Source of the DNA: Emmonsiellopsis sp. PD_33
Lineage: Eukaryota; Ascomycota; Eurotiomycetes; Onygenales; Ajellomycetaceae
Reading direction: 5' to 3'
Assembly: GCA_032988165.1 (NCBI GenBank)
Contig: JANTQF010000396.1
Location: 1-31,022, forward strand
DNA length: 31,022 nucleotides
In this document: positions 12,046 to 21,416 of the stretch, piece after piece
Numbering within the stretch: the first letter of the stretch is position 1
How the letters are laid out: every line of letters begins with the position of its first letter
The notes under the pieces: model-generated
What the model was told of the DNA's origin: nothing
The model's input: only the letters and a program-made list of their open reading frames with translations
Database searches by the model: none
Program-made: the position numbers and the translations under genes

Positions 12046-12247
12046 GGGGGGAAAGATTAATTCATTCATTTTCATCATTTTCATATGTTTTTGTTGATTT
12101 TGATGTTTTTGTTGATTTTTAATTTTTATGAGGAACTCACCTGGCTGGATATTCAACACCTGCATCACTGTGTTATTTTGATTTTTATTTCCTATTTAGG
12201 CAGTATGACTGGCCTCATTACATTCATTAAACAGTGTGGTGCACACT

Positions 12248-12254
12248 GGGGGGG
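12248..12254 (+). other. Polypurine tract before the 3' LTR
   Basis: A run of seven G immediately followed by TA and the 3' LTR (12257). Position and purine content fit the plus-strand primer of an LTR element. The tract is short but intact. Confidence 0.6.
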
Positions 12255-12256
12255 TA

Positions 12257-12433
12257 TGTTGGGAATCTCAAGATATCTTGTATTTGTGCAATCTCACTTA
12301 GAATTAGTGTTTACACAGCCACCCACATTCCCTCATACAAAATAGCTAGGGTTCCTATGAACCACCATTAGTTTTACAATATCATTCAATTCATACAAGA
12401 TTTTACCTCTATATGCAATGTTCAACGCCGACA
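12257..12433 (+). repeat. 3' long terminal repeat (177 bp)
   Basis: Starts TGTTGGGAAT and ends GCCGACA; the same length as the 5' LTR. The inner (left) edge has lost all the CpGs that the 5' LTR keeps. The outer (right) edge keeps two CpGs (12426, 12429) that the 5' LTR has lost. It is followed by the CTTTT duplication. Confidence 0.95.
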
Positions 12434-12438
12434 CTTTT
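12434..12438. repeat. Target-site duplication, right copy (CTTTT)
   Basis: Identical to 6764-6768 and abutting the 3' LTR. Confidence 0.9.
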
Positions 12439-12831
12439 ACTTACTACCAGAGGCCGTTTGTTTCACGTTCGAAACTCCCTAGGGAGGTTACAAACTTATG
12501 ATACGGGCGGGATAATAAATGAGTAAGGAATAGAATAGGATAGAATAGTAGAGGGTAAATCAGAGAGTGGTGGTGGGTTTTGCGCCTTGTTAAAATAAAA
12601 TATTTATCTGCTGGAGTCCGCGCGGGACGGATTACTTGCTGGCGGCTGATTGGCGGCGACACGCGGTTGGCGCGCGGCTAGATGGGCGTTTAAAAGGCTC
12701 GTTTTTTTCCTGGTGTTTTTCTGTTGACGACAACATCTCACACCAGACAATGCGTGTTTGTTGCGCCATGGCTACGATGCAATTGATTATTGCGGAATGA
12801 TAGCCAGGCTGCTAGTCATGCTCTGGCTGCT

Positions 12832-13286
12832 TCATACCGTCCGCTTTCCCCGACTATCACCTGAATGACGGGTTTCTTCCTCAATCCATTCGTCCAACTT
12901 AGCACCAAACAGCAGACGGCAATTACAGCCAGCTTGTTCCATTCTATGTAGCGGGTACTTACACGATAAGCAATGCATATTGAAACCCCTGTGTCTTCCC
13001 ATCTCCCATCCCTACCCAGTCCCTCCCTCCCCATACCCATACCCATACACATACACATCCCATACCGCCGCGACAACGGTATTAAAACCACCGTAACTGC
13101 CCTCCCCTCCCATGGGACGGCGGTACCCGTCGAACACTGCATCTACTCGGTGCAGGCGGAGACAAACCCCGAAGGAAGGAAATCCATTCCTCCCGAGTGG
13201 TCACGATTAAGCCGGAGCGTCATCCTGAACCCCGTCTCGAGAGGGGCGGGGCGGGTGGGTGGGGTTTGACTTTGTTGGCCGAACAT
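12832..13286 (-). CDS. Possible small gene of unknown function, exon structure unresolved
   Basis: On minus, ATG at 13286 follows a leader that looks like a fungal 5' UTR: pyrimidine-rich from about 13460, then CA-rich just before the ATG (CCTAAACATG). The first exon would read MFGQQSQTPPTRPAPLETGF, then LNRDHSGGMDFLPSGFVSAC, with a stop at 13143 unless an intron intervenes. Further downstream a strong GTAAGT donor (near 12963) pairs with an AAG acceptor about 65 nt later. After it the frame LDEWIEEETRHSGDSRGKRTV ends with TGA at 12832-12834. I could not join the first piece to the last with confidence. No family is recognised. It may be a 47-residue protein, a multi-exon gene or a non-coding transcript. 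Confidence 0.25.
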
Positions 13287-13289
13287 GTT

Positions 13290-14435
13290 TAGGTTCTGTT
13301 TTGTTGTGGAGGGTTGGACTTTGGGGTGGTTAAGTAGATGGCAGATTGAAATAGATATTATACGTTTGGAGTCTGTGTTGTGCTCATAAAAGTCATCGAT
13401 CGGATTGGCTAGTGATGGTAAGATAGAAGTTGATATGGAATGAGGAGAGCGATAGTTCCCGCTCAAGCTGGGAGGGGTCTTGAATTCGACTAGAACTAAA
13501 TATTCAATCGCCTCTGAATAGGCGTGGATATTACTTCCGCTTTGCTATGAACGAAGAAGTAAACAACCCTCATGAATGAAAGGGAATACGTTCTCCATGC
13601 ATGGATGTAACCCTCCCTAACCCCAATAACTAGTGCTGATATAACAGGGAAATAGGTACTCCGTATATAACCCTTCGTCACCTAATCCCAAGACCAGCTA
13701 CCCCTGATTCGCAGGCGCAGTGCAGCACTTCGCCCACGGATAAACATCCAGCCAAGTATCCCCTCTACTGCACACAGGCCCGCCCCTCGATCAAATTTGA
13801 ATTCCTTTGCTCTCAAAAGCTGGCCAAATTCCCCGCAAACGTCAACCGTGAATAAACTAGGCGTGATATAACCGTCCGAGTCCTCCAAATATCGAGCATC
13901 TCCTATCCACGAGCAAGGCCTAAACCACCAGACATCCCGCCCAAAGGGCATCGCAGTCACAGAATCCTAGTATTCCGGTACTAACTACAATTGAGTAGCC
14001 CTGGCAGATTTCCTGTCATCAACGAGGATATTGTGGTTTTCAGGACCCCGTATGTAAACATGATCCGGTGGGTTGTTGTTGGTGTTCCTTCAAGACACTC
14101 CATCTTAAGTCTTCTCTTGATCCGACCAATATGTAGATGCTGCCGCAAAGAGAAAATGGCTGAGGTCGACGTGCATGTCGGGCGCTCATTATATAACTGG
14201 AGGGTTGCGAATCGAAGTCCTGGGGACTGAGCATATCCACAACCCTTCTGGTGAGGGAGTCTTGTCCTTGAAATCGAAATAGGCATAGACGCAAGTCTAC
14301 AGGGGGGAAATATCAGCATCAATTGAGGACATCCCCATTTAAATCATCAGAAGCAATCAATCCTACCTCCACTCCAAACGCCACGCTTCATATCCCAAAT
14401 ATCCCACAAAATAAAACCCCCATTAAAAACCCCCC
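13290..14435. other. Intergenic region with no firm gene
   Basis: About 1.1 kb of ordinary-composition DNA between the possible small gene and the ies6 stop. It holds CT-rich promoter-like DNA (13290-13480) for the possible gene on minus, open frames of about 60-113 codons on minus (13682-13960, 13981-14322), and a short NACHT-like match described separately. None of the longer frames has a recognisable domain or typical splice pattern. Confidence 0.4.
14227..14300 (-). pseudogene. Possible scrap of a NACHT/NLR-type gene
   Basis: On minus, one frame reads CVYAYFDFKDKTPSPEGLW directly after a GTAG acceptor-like site. This resembles the VAYFYFDFND strand that follows the P-loop in fungal NACHT proteins (HET/NLR type). 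The frame then meets stops, and no P-loop or Walker B is seen nearby. If real it is a decayed fragment. Chance similarity is quite possible given the short length. Confidence 0.2.
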
Positions 14436-15065
14436 CTACTTCAAAACAACATGCGCCCCCCTCGTCTCCAAATAACTCTCCGCAACCCCCTGTCCCAAAC
14501 TCCTCACAACCCCAAACACCTCGCGGTCATGATACCTCAGCCGCGTCTTGGGATCCGTATACGGCGCCGGCAGCCCCGTGATATCACAGTACCGCCGCTG
14601 CGACGACGGATGCAGCGACGGCGCCGACTCGATGTTCGTATACGTCACCGCGGGCCCCATGGGGAACAGCGAGCGGAAGTTCTTCTCCAGCACGAGCGTG
14701 GACAGGCTATGCGCGGCCTGGGCGATGTTTGGTGGGCGCGACGCCGCGCCGGCGGGGGTGTTGGTTTGAGTGGTGCTGCTGGCGTTGTTGGCGTTGATGA
14801 GCGGGGTTTGGCCGCCGTTGTCGGTGGTTGTGGTGGTGGAGGTTGTGGCGGCGGGGACGAAGGGGGTGGAGGCGCCGGAGTTGGCCTGGCTGGCGAGGGC
14901 GGAGGCTTCTTTGCGCGAGGTCTCGGAGAGGATCTGCTTGACGTTTTTGTTGCGGCGGGGGGAGGGCTTCCACGATGGGTTGCGGAAGGGCCGTGGGGTG
15001 TTGGCCATGTCGAGCTGGTCCAGCAGCTTCTGGTGCGAGTCGTCGACGGGGTTGGGGGGTGGCAT
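14436..15065 (-). CDS. ies6: INO80 complex subunit Ies6 (YL1 C-terminal domain)
   Basis: Single exon, 209 residues, start 15065 (MPPPNPVDDSHQKLLDQLD). The N-terminal part has FRNPSWKPSPRRNKNVKQIL (residues 27-46). A Ser/Thr/Ala/Asn-rich linker follows (55-115), then LEKNFRSLFPMGP. The YL1_C domain lies at about residues 157-186: RYCDITGLPAPYTDPKTRLR, then YHDREVFGVVRSL. The short C-terminal end (YLETRGAHVVLK) fits Ies6/INO80C. Ies6 is nuclear. It binds Arp5 to form the module that couples INO80 ATP hydrolysis to nucleosome sliding. The yeast protein is 166 residues; the extra length here is the linker. It is divergent from dad4 (419 bp between starts). Its partner gene arp5 starts about 2.6 kb away. 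Confidence 0.93.
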   Translation of the reverse strand: MPPPNPVDDSHQKLLDQLDMANTPRPFRNPSWKPSPRRNKNVKQILSETSRKEASALASQANSGASTPFVPAATTSTTTTTDNGGQTPLINANNASSTTQTNTPAGAASRPPNIAQAAHSLSTLVLEKNFRSLFPMGPAVTYTNIESAPSLHPSSQRRYCDITGLPAPYTDPKTRLRYHDREVFGVVRSLGQGVAESYLETRGAHVVLK

Positions 15066-15484
15066 GGTGGGCAGTGCAATTCGGGTGGCAGAGGTGGTTG
15101 GAGAGATGCGGTGTGTGGCGTATTTGAGGTTGAAGAAGCGGAGGATGAAGCTGGTTCTGATTGAAGCTGGAGATCTTTATCTTCGTGTTTGTCCAAGTTG
15201 CAAACACAGGCTGTAGTTAGTATGTATGAGCAAAGAGAAAATGCAGAACAGCCAGCCGTTTATTTAGAGAGATCTCATAAATAAAATATTAATAAAAATA
15301 TTATCTAGTTCTCTCTTCCTGACTCCAAGTTATTAATTATCATATATCTCCCTTCTCTTTCCATCCTCTGGTCCTTTCCAAGGTTTACAAACTATACAAG
15401 TCACGTGACCGCGGTCTCTATCAATATCAACATCACTCAAACTCGCATAAACATCTCCAACTTGCACTCTGAACCTCTCCAGCC
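15066..15484. promoter_or_regulatory. Divergent promoter of ies6 and dad4 with a GTCACGTGAC palindrome
   Basis: 419 bp separate the two starts. GTCACGTGAC at 15400-15409 is a perfect 10-bp palindrome around an E-box (CACGTG), and matches the RTCACGTG site bound by Cbf1/CPF1-type and other bHLH factors. An AT-rich stretch lies at 15280-15350. A pyrimidine-rich leader just precedes the dad4 ATG. Joint control of the two genes is an inference. Confidence 0.5.
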
Positions 15485-15944
15485 ATGGTAAATACACATT
15501 CCCTCCCTCATAGAGACACTATTCCCCTAACAATCCCCAGGAAAGCCCCCACGAACACCAGCAGAGCCTCCTGCTCTCGCGCATCATCACCAACGTCGTA
15601 CGTTCCCTCTCCAGCTCTCTGATCCCGCATACGCGTATCGCAAATATCCGCGCATCCAATGCATGGCTTCTCCCCCGGGTGAGACGGCTGTACTAACTAT
15701 GCATTTAATGCTTAGGAAAAACTCAACGAAGCGGTGATGGTGCTGAACAAGAGCCTGCAGGACGTCAACGTGCAGAATCTCCAGGTCGAGCTGGTCGCGC
15801 AGATGTTTAAGAATTATCAGAGCAATGTGCTGTTTCATTTGGAAGGTTGGCACTGTTTATTTCTCCCCATGGCTATTCTAATTTGTTGGGTAATTGCTGA
15901 CTTTGGATTGTCTAGCTACGGAGAATCTGAAGGAGTCGGGTTAA
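15485..15944 (+). CDS. dad4: DASH/Dam1 complex subunit Dad4
   Basis: Four exons: 15485-15487 (the ATG alone), 15541-15597, 15716-15845 and 15916-15944. They join in frame to a 72-residue protein starting MESPHEHQQSLLLSRIITNV, then EKLNEAVMVLNKSLQDVN, VQNLQVELVAQMFKNYQSNV and LFHLEATENLKESG. This is a near full-length match to Dad4 (about 72 residues in yeast and Aspergillus), mostly helical. The second intron has a TACTAAC branch site. Dad4 is part of the ten-subunit DASH ring that couples kinetochores to microtubule plus ends in mitosis. The first exon holds only the start codon, so automated annotation could easily miss or mis-start this gene. Confidence 0.95.
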
Positions 15945-16359
15945 TTGATAGGCAAGGGGGCGTGCTATCAGGAATGATTTGAACGTATTTACGGAGTTTA
16001 TGGGTGTTTTATGATTGTCATTTCAATATTACATTGTCTCTTTCATGGTTGGCTTTTTCGTATTTTGCTTCTATCAATTTCAGCCGCAGCTGATTCTTGC
16101 TCCTCCGTCATTGTTCAAGTGAGAGCGGCACCCTTGAAATGGGCGGGAATAAGGCCGCCCCCAGGGACCTTCCGCCCATGCTTAGTAAAAATACATTCGG
16201 ATGCTGGGGATCCCCGAGACATTACATAACGGCCGGGCTTGGATAATAGCGAGAGCGAGTAGATATATAAAGACTCGAATTGGTAATGGATGCCTTCGAA
16301 GTAGAATCAACTCACCACAATTAAACCAACAGATCTCAGCTTGTATACACCCCAGCATC
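15945..16359. promoter_or_regulatory. dad4 3' flank and methyltransferase promoter
   Basis: 415 bp. A TATA-like stretch (ATATATAAAG) lies near 16262-16271, about 90 bp before the methyltransferase start, followed by a short A/C-rich leader. No other site is recognised. Confidence 0.45.
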
Positions 16360-17302
16360 ATGTCTGAAACCAATACCTACTTCATGACGTCCGACGACGA
16401 ACTAAGCCGTCTGGCGAACCAGCATGACGTGTTCAAAGATGAGATGGGCAGTCTCGTTCTCGCGCCCGTTGACTTCTCTGCCGGGCCGCTACGGATTCTG
16501 GACTCAGCGACAGCAGACGGTACGGATGTAAGAACCACTCAAGTCACGACCAAGCTCACAGATATATTGCAGGCACCTGGCTCCGTGACCTCCAGTCCTC
16601 CCTCCCTGCTACACCAGCCCATACATTTGTCGGCATTGACAAGGACCCAACCAAATTCCCCGCTGTTCCGCCCAAGAACACGGAATTTCATGTGCAGGAC
16701 ATCAACCTGCCATGGCCGGCCGACTGGCACAACAGCTATGACCTGGTCCACCAGCGGCTCGCCCTAGCAGGCGCCGGACCCCATGGCAGGGCAACGCTTC
16801 ACAGTATGACAGAACTAGTCAAGCCTGGTGGCTGGATCCAGCTTGTCGAAGCGACAACCGCGGACTTTGAAAGCAACGGCCCTGCGGCGCGTCTGTTCCC
16901 GCGGTTGATTAGGGACGTCTTTGCCTTGCTCGGTGGCAGCGTCAACATGGCGCAGCAGATGAGCGACTGGCTGGGAGATGCACCGGTCGGGTTTGTAGAT
17001 ATCCAGGACCGCCTTGTGGATGTGAAGCTGGGAGCTGTCAATCCTGACCCCAAGCTGGCGAAGCAGGGCGCATACTCAACGAGCGTTGGGGCACGCCAAC
17101 TAGTGGCATTTGCAAAAAGTGAGTCCATACAATGCGCGTGCACACCGAGACATTTGCTAATAAGCTGGCAGCATTCCCGCCGGGGGGGCTGTCCATGACC
17201 ACGGAGGAGCTGGACGCGATGGACAAAGGGCTGCTGCATGAGCTGATGGAGAAGGGCGCGGTGTTCCAGCTGCGGGTGGTATGGGCCAGGAAATCAGTGT
17301 GA
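16360..17302 (+). CDS. Class I SAM-dependent methyltransferase (secondary-metabolism type)
   Basis: Three exons: 16360-16519, 16573-17118 and 17172-17302. Introns are 53 and 53 nt (GT..AG), giving 278 residues. The start MSETNTYFMTSDDELSRLAN was chosen because the TATA-like box and leader lie just upstream, although the frame stays open further back. Motif I is LRILDSATADGTWLRDL (about 44-60), formed only after splicing. It is divergent from the usual D-x-G-x-G. Post-I acidic residues are GIDKDPTKFP (74-83). Motif II region is WHNSYDLVHQRLALAG (105-120). Motif III is LVKPGGWIQLVEA (135-147). The layout resembles fungal UMTA/LaeA-like and GliN-type O/N-methyltransferases. Substrate unknown. 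No backbone synthase lies in this window, so a cluster role is not shown. Confidence 0.85.
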
Positions 17303-17658
17303 AGCTGTACAATGGATAGTAATTAGTATTCAGTTGTTGAGTGTTGATGTGGCGGAGAGTTGGAATTTAAATACAATGGATGTTGGATCGAATATATTTT
17401 TAGCGCGGTCCAAGCTTGGAATCCAACCTCACCTCAACTTGAGCCGCAATTTAGTGGACTGCTGCAACAATCAACAAGTTACAACTCTCATCTCTCCGCC
17501 AGGCCAATTGCTATAGCTTTTATATCCCGTATTCCGTCTCCTGCGAGCTTCTGTCACTGACAATGCCCCTCCTGTTCGCCGGTCAAAGCTAGATCTCTCC
17601 TAGCTACTAGTAGCTCCATCCCGCCTCGCCGTTCATCCGCCCTCCACCCCCAGTCGCA
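17303..17658. promoter_or_regulatory. Methyltransferase 3' flank and arp5 promoter
   Basis: 356 bp. The DNA just before the arp5 ATG is pyrimidine-rich (from about 17500), as expected for a fungal leader. No TATA box is clear, and no further element is recognised. Confidence 0.4.
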
Positions 17659-20163
17659 ATGACTATCACATCCACACGCGTGCTGGCTCCTCAAAGAGCA
17701 ACGGCGGACATCTCTGAGAGAAACGCCCCGAAGCCGCCGCCGAAGCTCTACGCTGTCCATGACCCCCCGTTCAAGGGCTACCAACCCCCGCAGCCAGATG
17801 GCTACGCGCATAGCAGGGCGACGGCGAGCACCAGCGCCATCGTAATTGACAATGGTGGGCCTGATTTTTGACCTCTATCCTCATCTGATAGCCTCTCTAA
17901 CCGCCCCTGTGTCTTAGGCTCCCATCTCGTCAAAGCTGGCTGGTCCTTTGACGAATCGCCCCGATTCATCCTCCCGCCCATCATGGCCAAATACCGCGAT
18001 CGCAAGATCAACAAGGCCTGCAATTTTGTTGGCTACGACGCCTACGTCGATGCGACTACGCGCGGCCAAATACGGAATGCATTCGACCCCGGCACGAGCA
18101 TCGTCGGCAATTGGGACGTCATGGAGGGCGTGTTGGATTATATATTCCTGAAGCTGGGCGTGGACGGCCAAAACGGCGGCGTGGACCGGCCTTTGGTTTT
18201 GACTGAGCCCATTGCCAACCTGGGATATTCGAGAAGAAGTACGTTTGCATCCTTTATATTACTATCGACGATACTGACTGCTTAGTGATGAACGAAATCC
18301 TATTCGAGTGCTACTCCGCCCCGTCAGTCACCTACGGCATCGACTCCCTCTTCTCATACCGATACAATCGCGGCACAGACGGCCTCGTCATTTCCTCCTC
18401 CCACTCCTCCACCCACGTTATTCCTGTTTTAAACTCCAAAGCACTCCTGTCGAACTCCACGCGGCTCAACTGGGGCGGTGCTCAGGCGTCCGACTACATG
18501 ATGAAGCTGCTGAAGCTGAAATACCCCACCTTCCCCGACCGCATGACAGAATACCAAATGCAGCAGCTAGTCCACGAGCACTGCTACATCTCCACAGACT
18601 ACGATAGAGAACTCTCCGGATACCTGGACTGGACGGGGCTGGAGGATCGGGATCGCGTGGTCCAGTACCCATTCACCGAACACATCGTTGTAGAGAAGAC
18701 GGAAGAAGAGCTGGCGAAGATTGCAGAACGGAAAAAGGAGAGCGGGCGACGGCTGCAAGAGCAGGCTGCCAAGATGCGCCTGGACAAGCTGATGAAGAAG
18801 GAACAAGAACTAGAATACTACAAAGACCTGCAGCAGGGGCTGGCGTCCGAGACGAAAAAGGAGGTCAAGCGCATCCTCGATGCGGAGGAGATGAAGGACG
18901 AAGCAGCCCTTGAACGGACGATACGGGATTTAGAGAAGTCGATTAAGAAGTCGCGAAATAAGGATCTAGGTATTGAAGAGACGGAAGAGCCAGCGGAGGA
19001 AGTCACTTTCCCTCTCCTAGACATCCCAGACGAAGAACTCGACGAGGCCGGGCTGAAAGAGAAGCGCCACCAACGGCTTATGAAGTCGAACATCGAAGCG
19101 CGGCAGCGGGCAAAGGCAGAAAAGGAGAGTGAGAAAGCCAGACTGGCAGAAGAGGAACGTCTGGACAATGAGAAGCGCGAAAACAACTTTGAGGTCTGGA
19201 TCGAGGAGCGCCGACAAGCACGAGAGGTACAACCCCCCCCTTTTCCTCCTAGTACACACCGACTAACAACACCAGGCCATCCTCCAACGCATCAAAGAGC
19301 GCGAACGCCTCAAAGCCGACCTGGGCAACCGCAAATCCCTCGCCAGCCAAATGCGCATGAAAACCCTCGCCAACCTGGCCGCGGACGGGCCCACCAAGAA
19401 ACGCCGCCGCGGCGACGGCGGCGACGACGACACCTTCGGCGCTGACGACGCAGACTGGGGCGTCTACCGCACCGTCGCAACAGGCGGCGATGCCTCAGAC
19501 GACGACGAAGAAGACGATCCGACCGTCCAACTCAAAGCCATCGAAGAGCAACTCCTCAAATACGACCCCCACTTCACAGAAGACCACACCCTGGACGCAC
19601 AGTCCGACTGGACGAAGAGCCTCGTGCACGCCTTCCTCCGCGGGCCCTGGCCGTTCGACCCGGAAAGCCAGCGCGAAGCGCACCAGCTACATCTCAACGT
19701 GGAGCGCATCCGGGTTCCCGAAGTCGTCTTCCAGCCGTCCATCGCCGGCATCGACCAGGCGGGCCTCGTCGAGATCGCCGCTGATATCGTTAACCAGCGC
19801 TTCTCCAGCGCGGACGACCGCGCGCGCCTGCTCCGTGACGTGTTTGTGACGGGTGGGAATGCGCTGTTTCAGGGGTTTGAGGAGCGGTTTGCGCGCGAGT
19901 TCCGCGCCATGCTGCCCGAGGGGAGCGTGGTTGGGGTGCGCGCGGCGGGGGATAAGGTGCTGGATGCGTGGAGGGGGGCGGCGGAGTGGGTGAGGCAGGG
20001 GGAGATGGGCAGGGCGAATGCGGCGGTTACGAGGGCTGAGTGGACGGAGAAGGGGGGGGAGTATATTAAGGTATTTATTCTTTTCTTTTTTCGTATTTTG
20101 CAAGTGTGTGTGCTAATTATTGCGGTGTAGGAACATTCGCTGGGCAATGCGGGTTTTTCGTAG
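17659..20163 (+). CDS. arp5: Actin-related protein 5, INO80 complex
   Basis: Five exons: 17659-17854, 17918-18238, 18286-19226, 19276-20070 and 20131-20163, giving 761 residues (yeast Arp5 is 755). The actin-fold phosphate loop is split by intron 1 (VIDNG/SHLVKAGW, residues 62-74). LVLTEPIANLGY and NEILFECYSAPSVTYGIDSL follow in the first half, with NWGGAQASDYMMKLLKLKYP (about 237-256). A long charged coiled-coil insert runs from about residue 310 to 500 (EELAKIAERKKESGRRLQEQ and similar), the hallmark that separates Arp5 from actin. The C-terminal adenine-site motif is FVTGGNALFQGFEERF (about 675-690), and the end is GGEYIKEHSLGNAGFS. Arp5 is nuclear and pairs with Ies6 as the INO80 module that grips the nucleosome. 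A GATG-rich acidic patch (GGDASDDDEEDD) lies near 560-572. The last exon codes only 10 residues. Confidence 0.96.
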
Positions 20164-21416
20164 GTTTATTTATGATATGCTTTTCTTATGGGATGGTCGG
20201 ACGGGTGGGATCGGATTATTTGTTTGGTGTATGTAGGTAGATAGATAGATAAGGTAGTATCTATCACTTATGAATGGATTATGATATCTCCATGCCATTT
20301 CCGCAGCTGTTGAAAGCTCGCTTCATAACGAAGTATGTGCATAGTTGTGGACATCTCTATAAATAAATCAGCCACAGATATCATCATACCCTACCTATAT
20401 CATCCATCCATCCATCATGAAAATATCTCAAGGACCGACCGACACGTACATTCTTTCCCTACCTATCTACTGATGAACAGGAGCCAGATTGCCAGATAAT
20501 ACCCTGTAACTAACAAGTAGAACCAACCCCTCCCTCCCTCCCTCCCTGCCTGCCCACCAATTATGCATCCTTTCTTTACTGGTTAAAAAGAAGAGGTAGA
20601 AGAATAAACCACCCAGCTAGAGAACAAACTACACATATTACCTGCTCCATAGGTACGTATGTACAGACATAGTAATATGACTGACTGACTACTCCCTTTT
20701 CCACCAGTTATTCCGCCACCCACAATCCATATGATATGCCTGGCAAGGTAAGGTAAGGTATACACATCCACCCCCCAGCACAACGACAACGACAACGACA
20801 TCGTCCATACGCAGTTAACAGTCACCAGGTAACAATCAATAGAAAAAAAACATACGATGAATTAAGTACAAGTTAAGCTCAAAACGCCACCAAACCAGAC
20901 CAAACCAAACCGGACCAGACCAGACCGGAACCAAACAAGCACCGCCTGAGAGCAATCAATACAATACCAGCACGCACCGAACAGGCCAGACGAACGAAAA
21001 CCACCGGGAAGAAATAATGTGGTGAGATGGGAAGAAGAAAGAAAGAACGAAAGAAAGAAAGAGGGGTAGGTAGGTAGGTAGGTAGGTAAATACACAGCTA
21101 GCTCAGTTGAAACAGGACAGGGAAAGATATCATTAGGGAATTAGGAGTTGCACTGTCCACCGATAGTCGATAGGTAGGTAGATGGAGGAACTAACTCGAT
21201 CGTATCATGCTGTTGTTTCAACGGGCGCGGTGTGGGTGTGGTGTGTGGGATGGGATGCTGTAAACAGTACAACGTAAGACATAAAACGCGTCTCATTCAG
21301 CGTGCCTAGGGACACTCAATTTCGAGGGATTGCCGACTGACTAAACCGAACCGTAGGACGCGTGTAGGAAGGAGTAGCGAGAGCGAGAGCATGGGATAAA
21401 ATAAACACCGTCACCA
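20164..21416. repeat. Microsatellite-rich convergent 3' region between arp5 and kapC
   Basis: About 1.25 kb without a supported gene. Simple repeats follow one another: GTAGATAGATAGATAAG near 20233-20250; CATCCATCCATC near 20401; CCCTCCCTCCCTCCCTGCC near 20530-20550; AGGTAAGGTAAGGTA near 20748-20760; ACGACAACGACAACGACA near 20782-20800; ACCAAACC/ACCAGACC units at 20890-20930; GAAAGAAAG units at 21038-21060; and six GGTA/TAGG units at 21066-21088. Long untranslated tails of the flanking genes, particularly kapC, may cover much of it. Confidence 0.6.

Larger units (their letters stand above)
6769..12433 (+). mobile_element. Ty1/Copia LTR retrotransposon, full length, inactivated
   Basis: A 5665-bp element bounded by 177-bp direct LTRs, with 6-bp inverted termini (TGTCGG...CCGACA on the unmutated ends) and a 5-bp target duplication. 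The interior has Copia order: degenerate Gag with zinc knuckle, protease, integrase, reverse transcriptase, then RNase H. Integrase before RT separates Copia from Gypsy. Every domain is broken by TGA, TAG and TAA stops. I find no CpG from 6793 to 12425, and base composition is markedly AT-rich compared with both flanks. Apart from CpG-type transitions the LTRs are nearly identical, so the insertion is probably recent. It lies between got1 and the 12.4-14.4 kb region and disrupts no recognised gene. Confidence 0.95.

Noticed and set aside
12085..12345. 86-codon frame overlapping the 3' LTR
   Set aside because: Chance frame in AT-rich element DNA running into the LTR.
6769..12433. Gypsy-type element or endogenous virus
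   Set aside because: Integrase lies before RT and there is no envelope-like frame; the order is Copia.
14451..15216. Long Gly/Arg/Val-rich open frames opposite ies6
   Set aside because: Antisense shadows of a GC-rich coding region; no domain.
16201..16359. N-terminal extension of the methyltransferase
   Set aside because: The frame is open but overlaps the TATA-like box and leader; MSETNT at 16360 is the natural start.
18818..19186. Ser/Arg-rich frame opposite arp5
   Set aside because: Mirror image of the charged coiled-coil of Arp5.
20520..21090. CRISPR-like or structured repeat array
   Set aside because: Repeats are simple microsatellites of differing units without spacers; the organism is a fungus.
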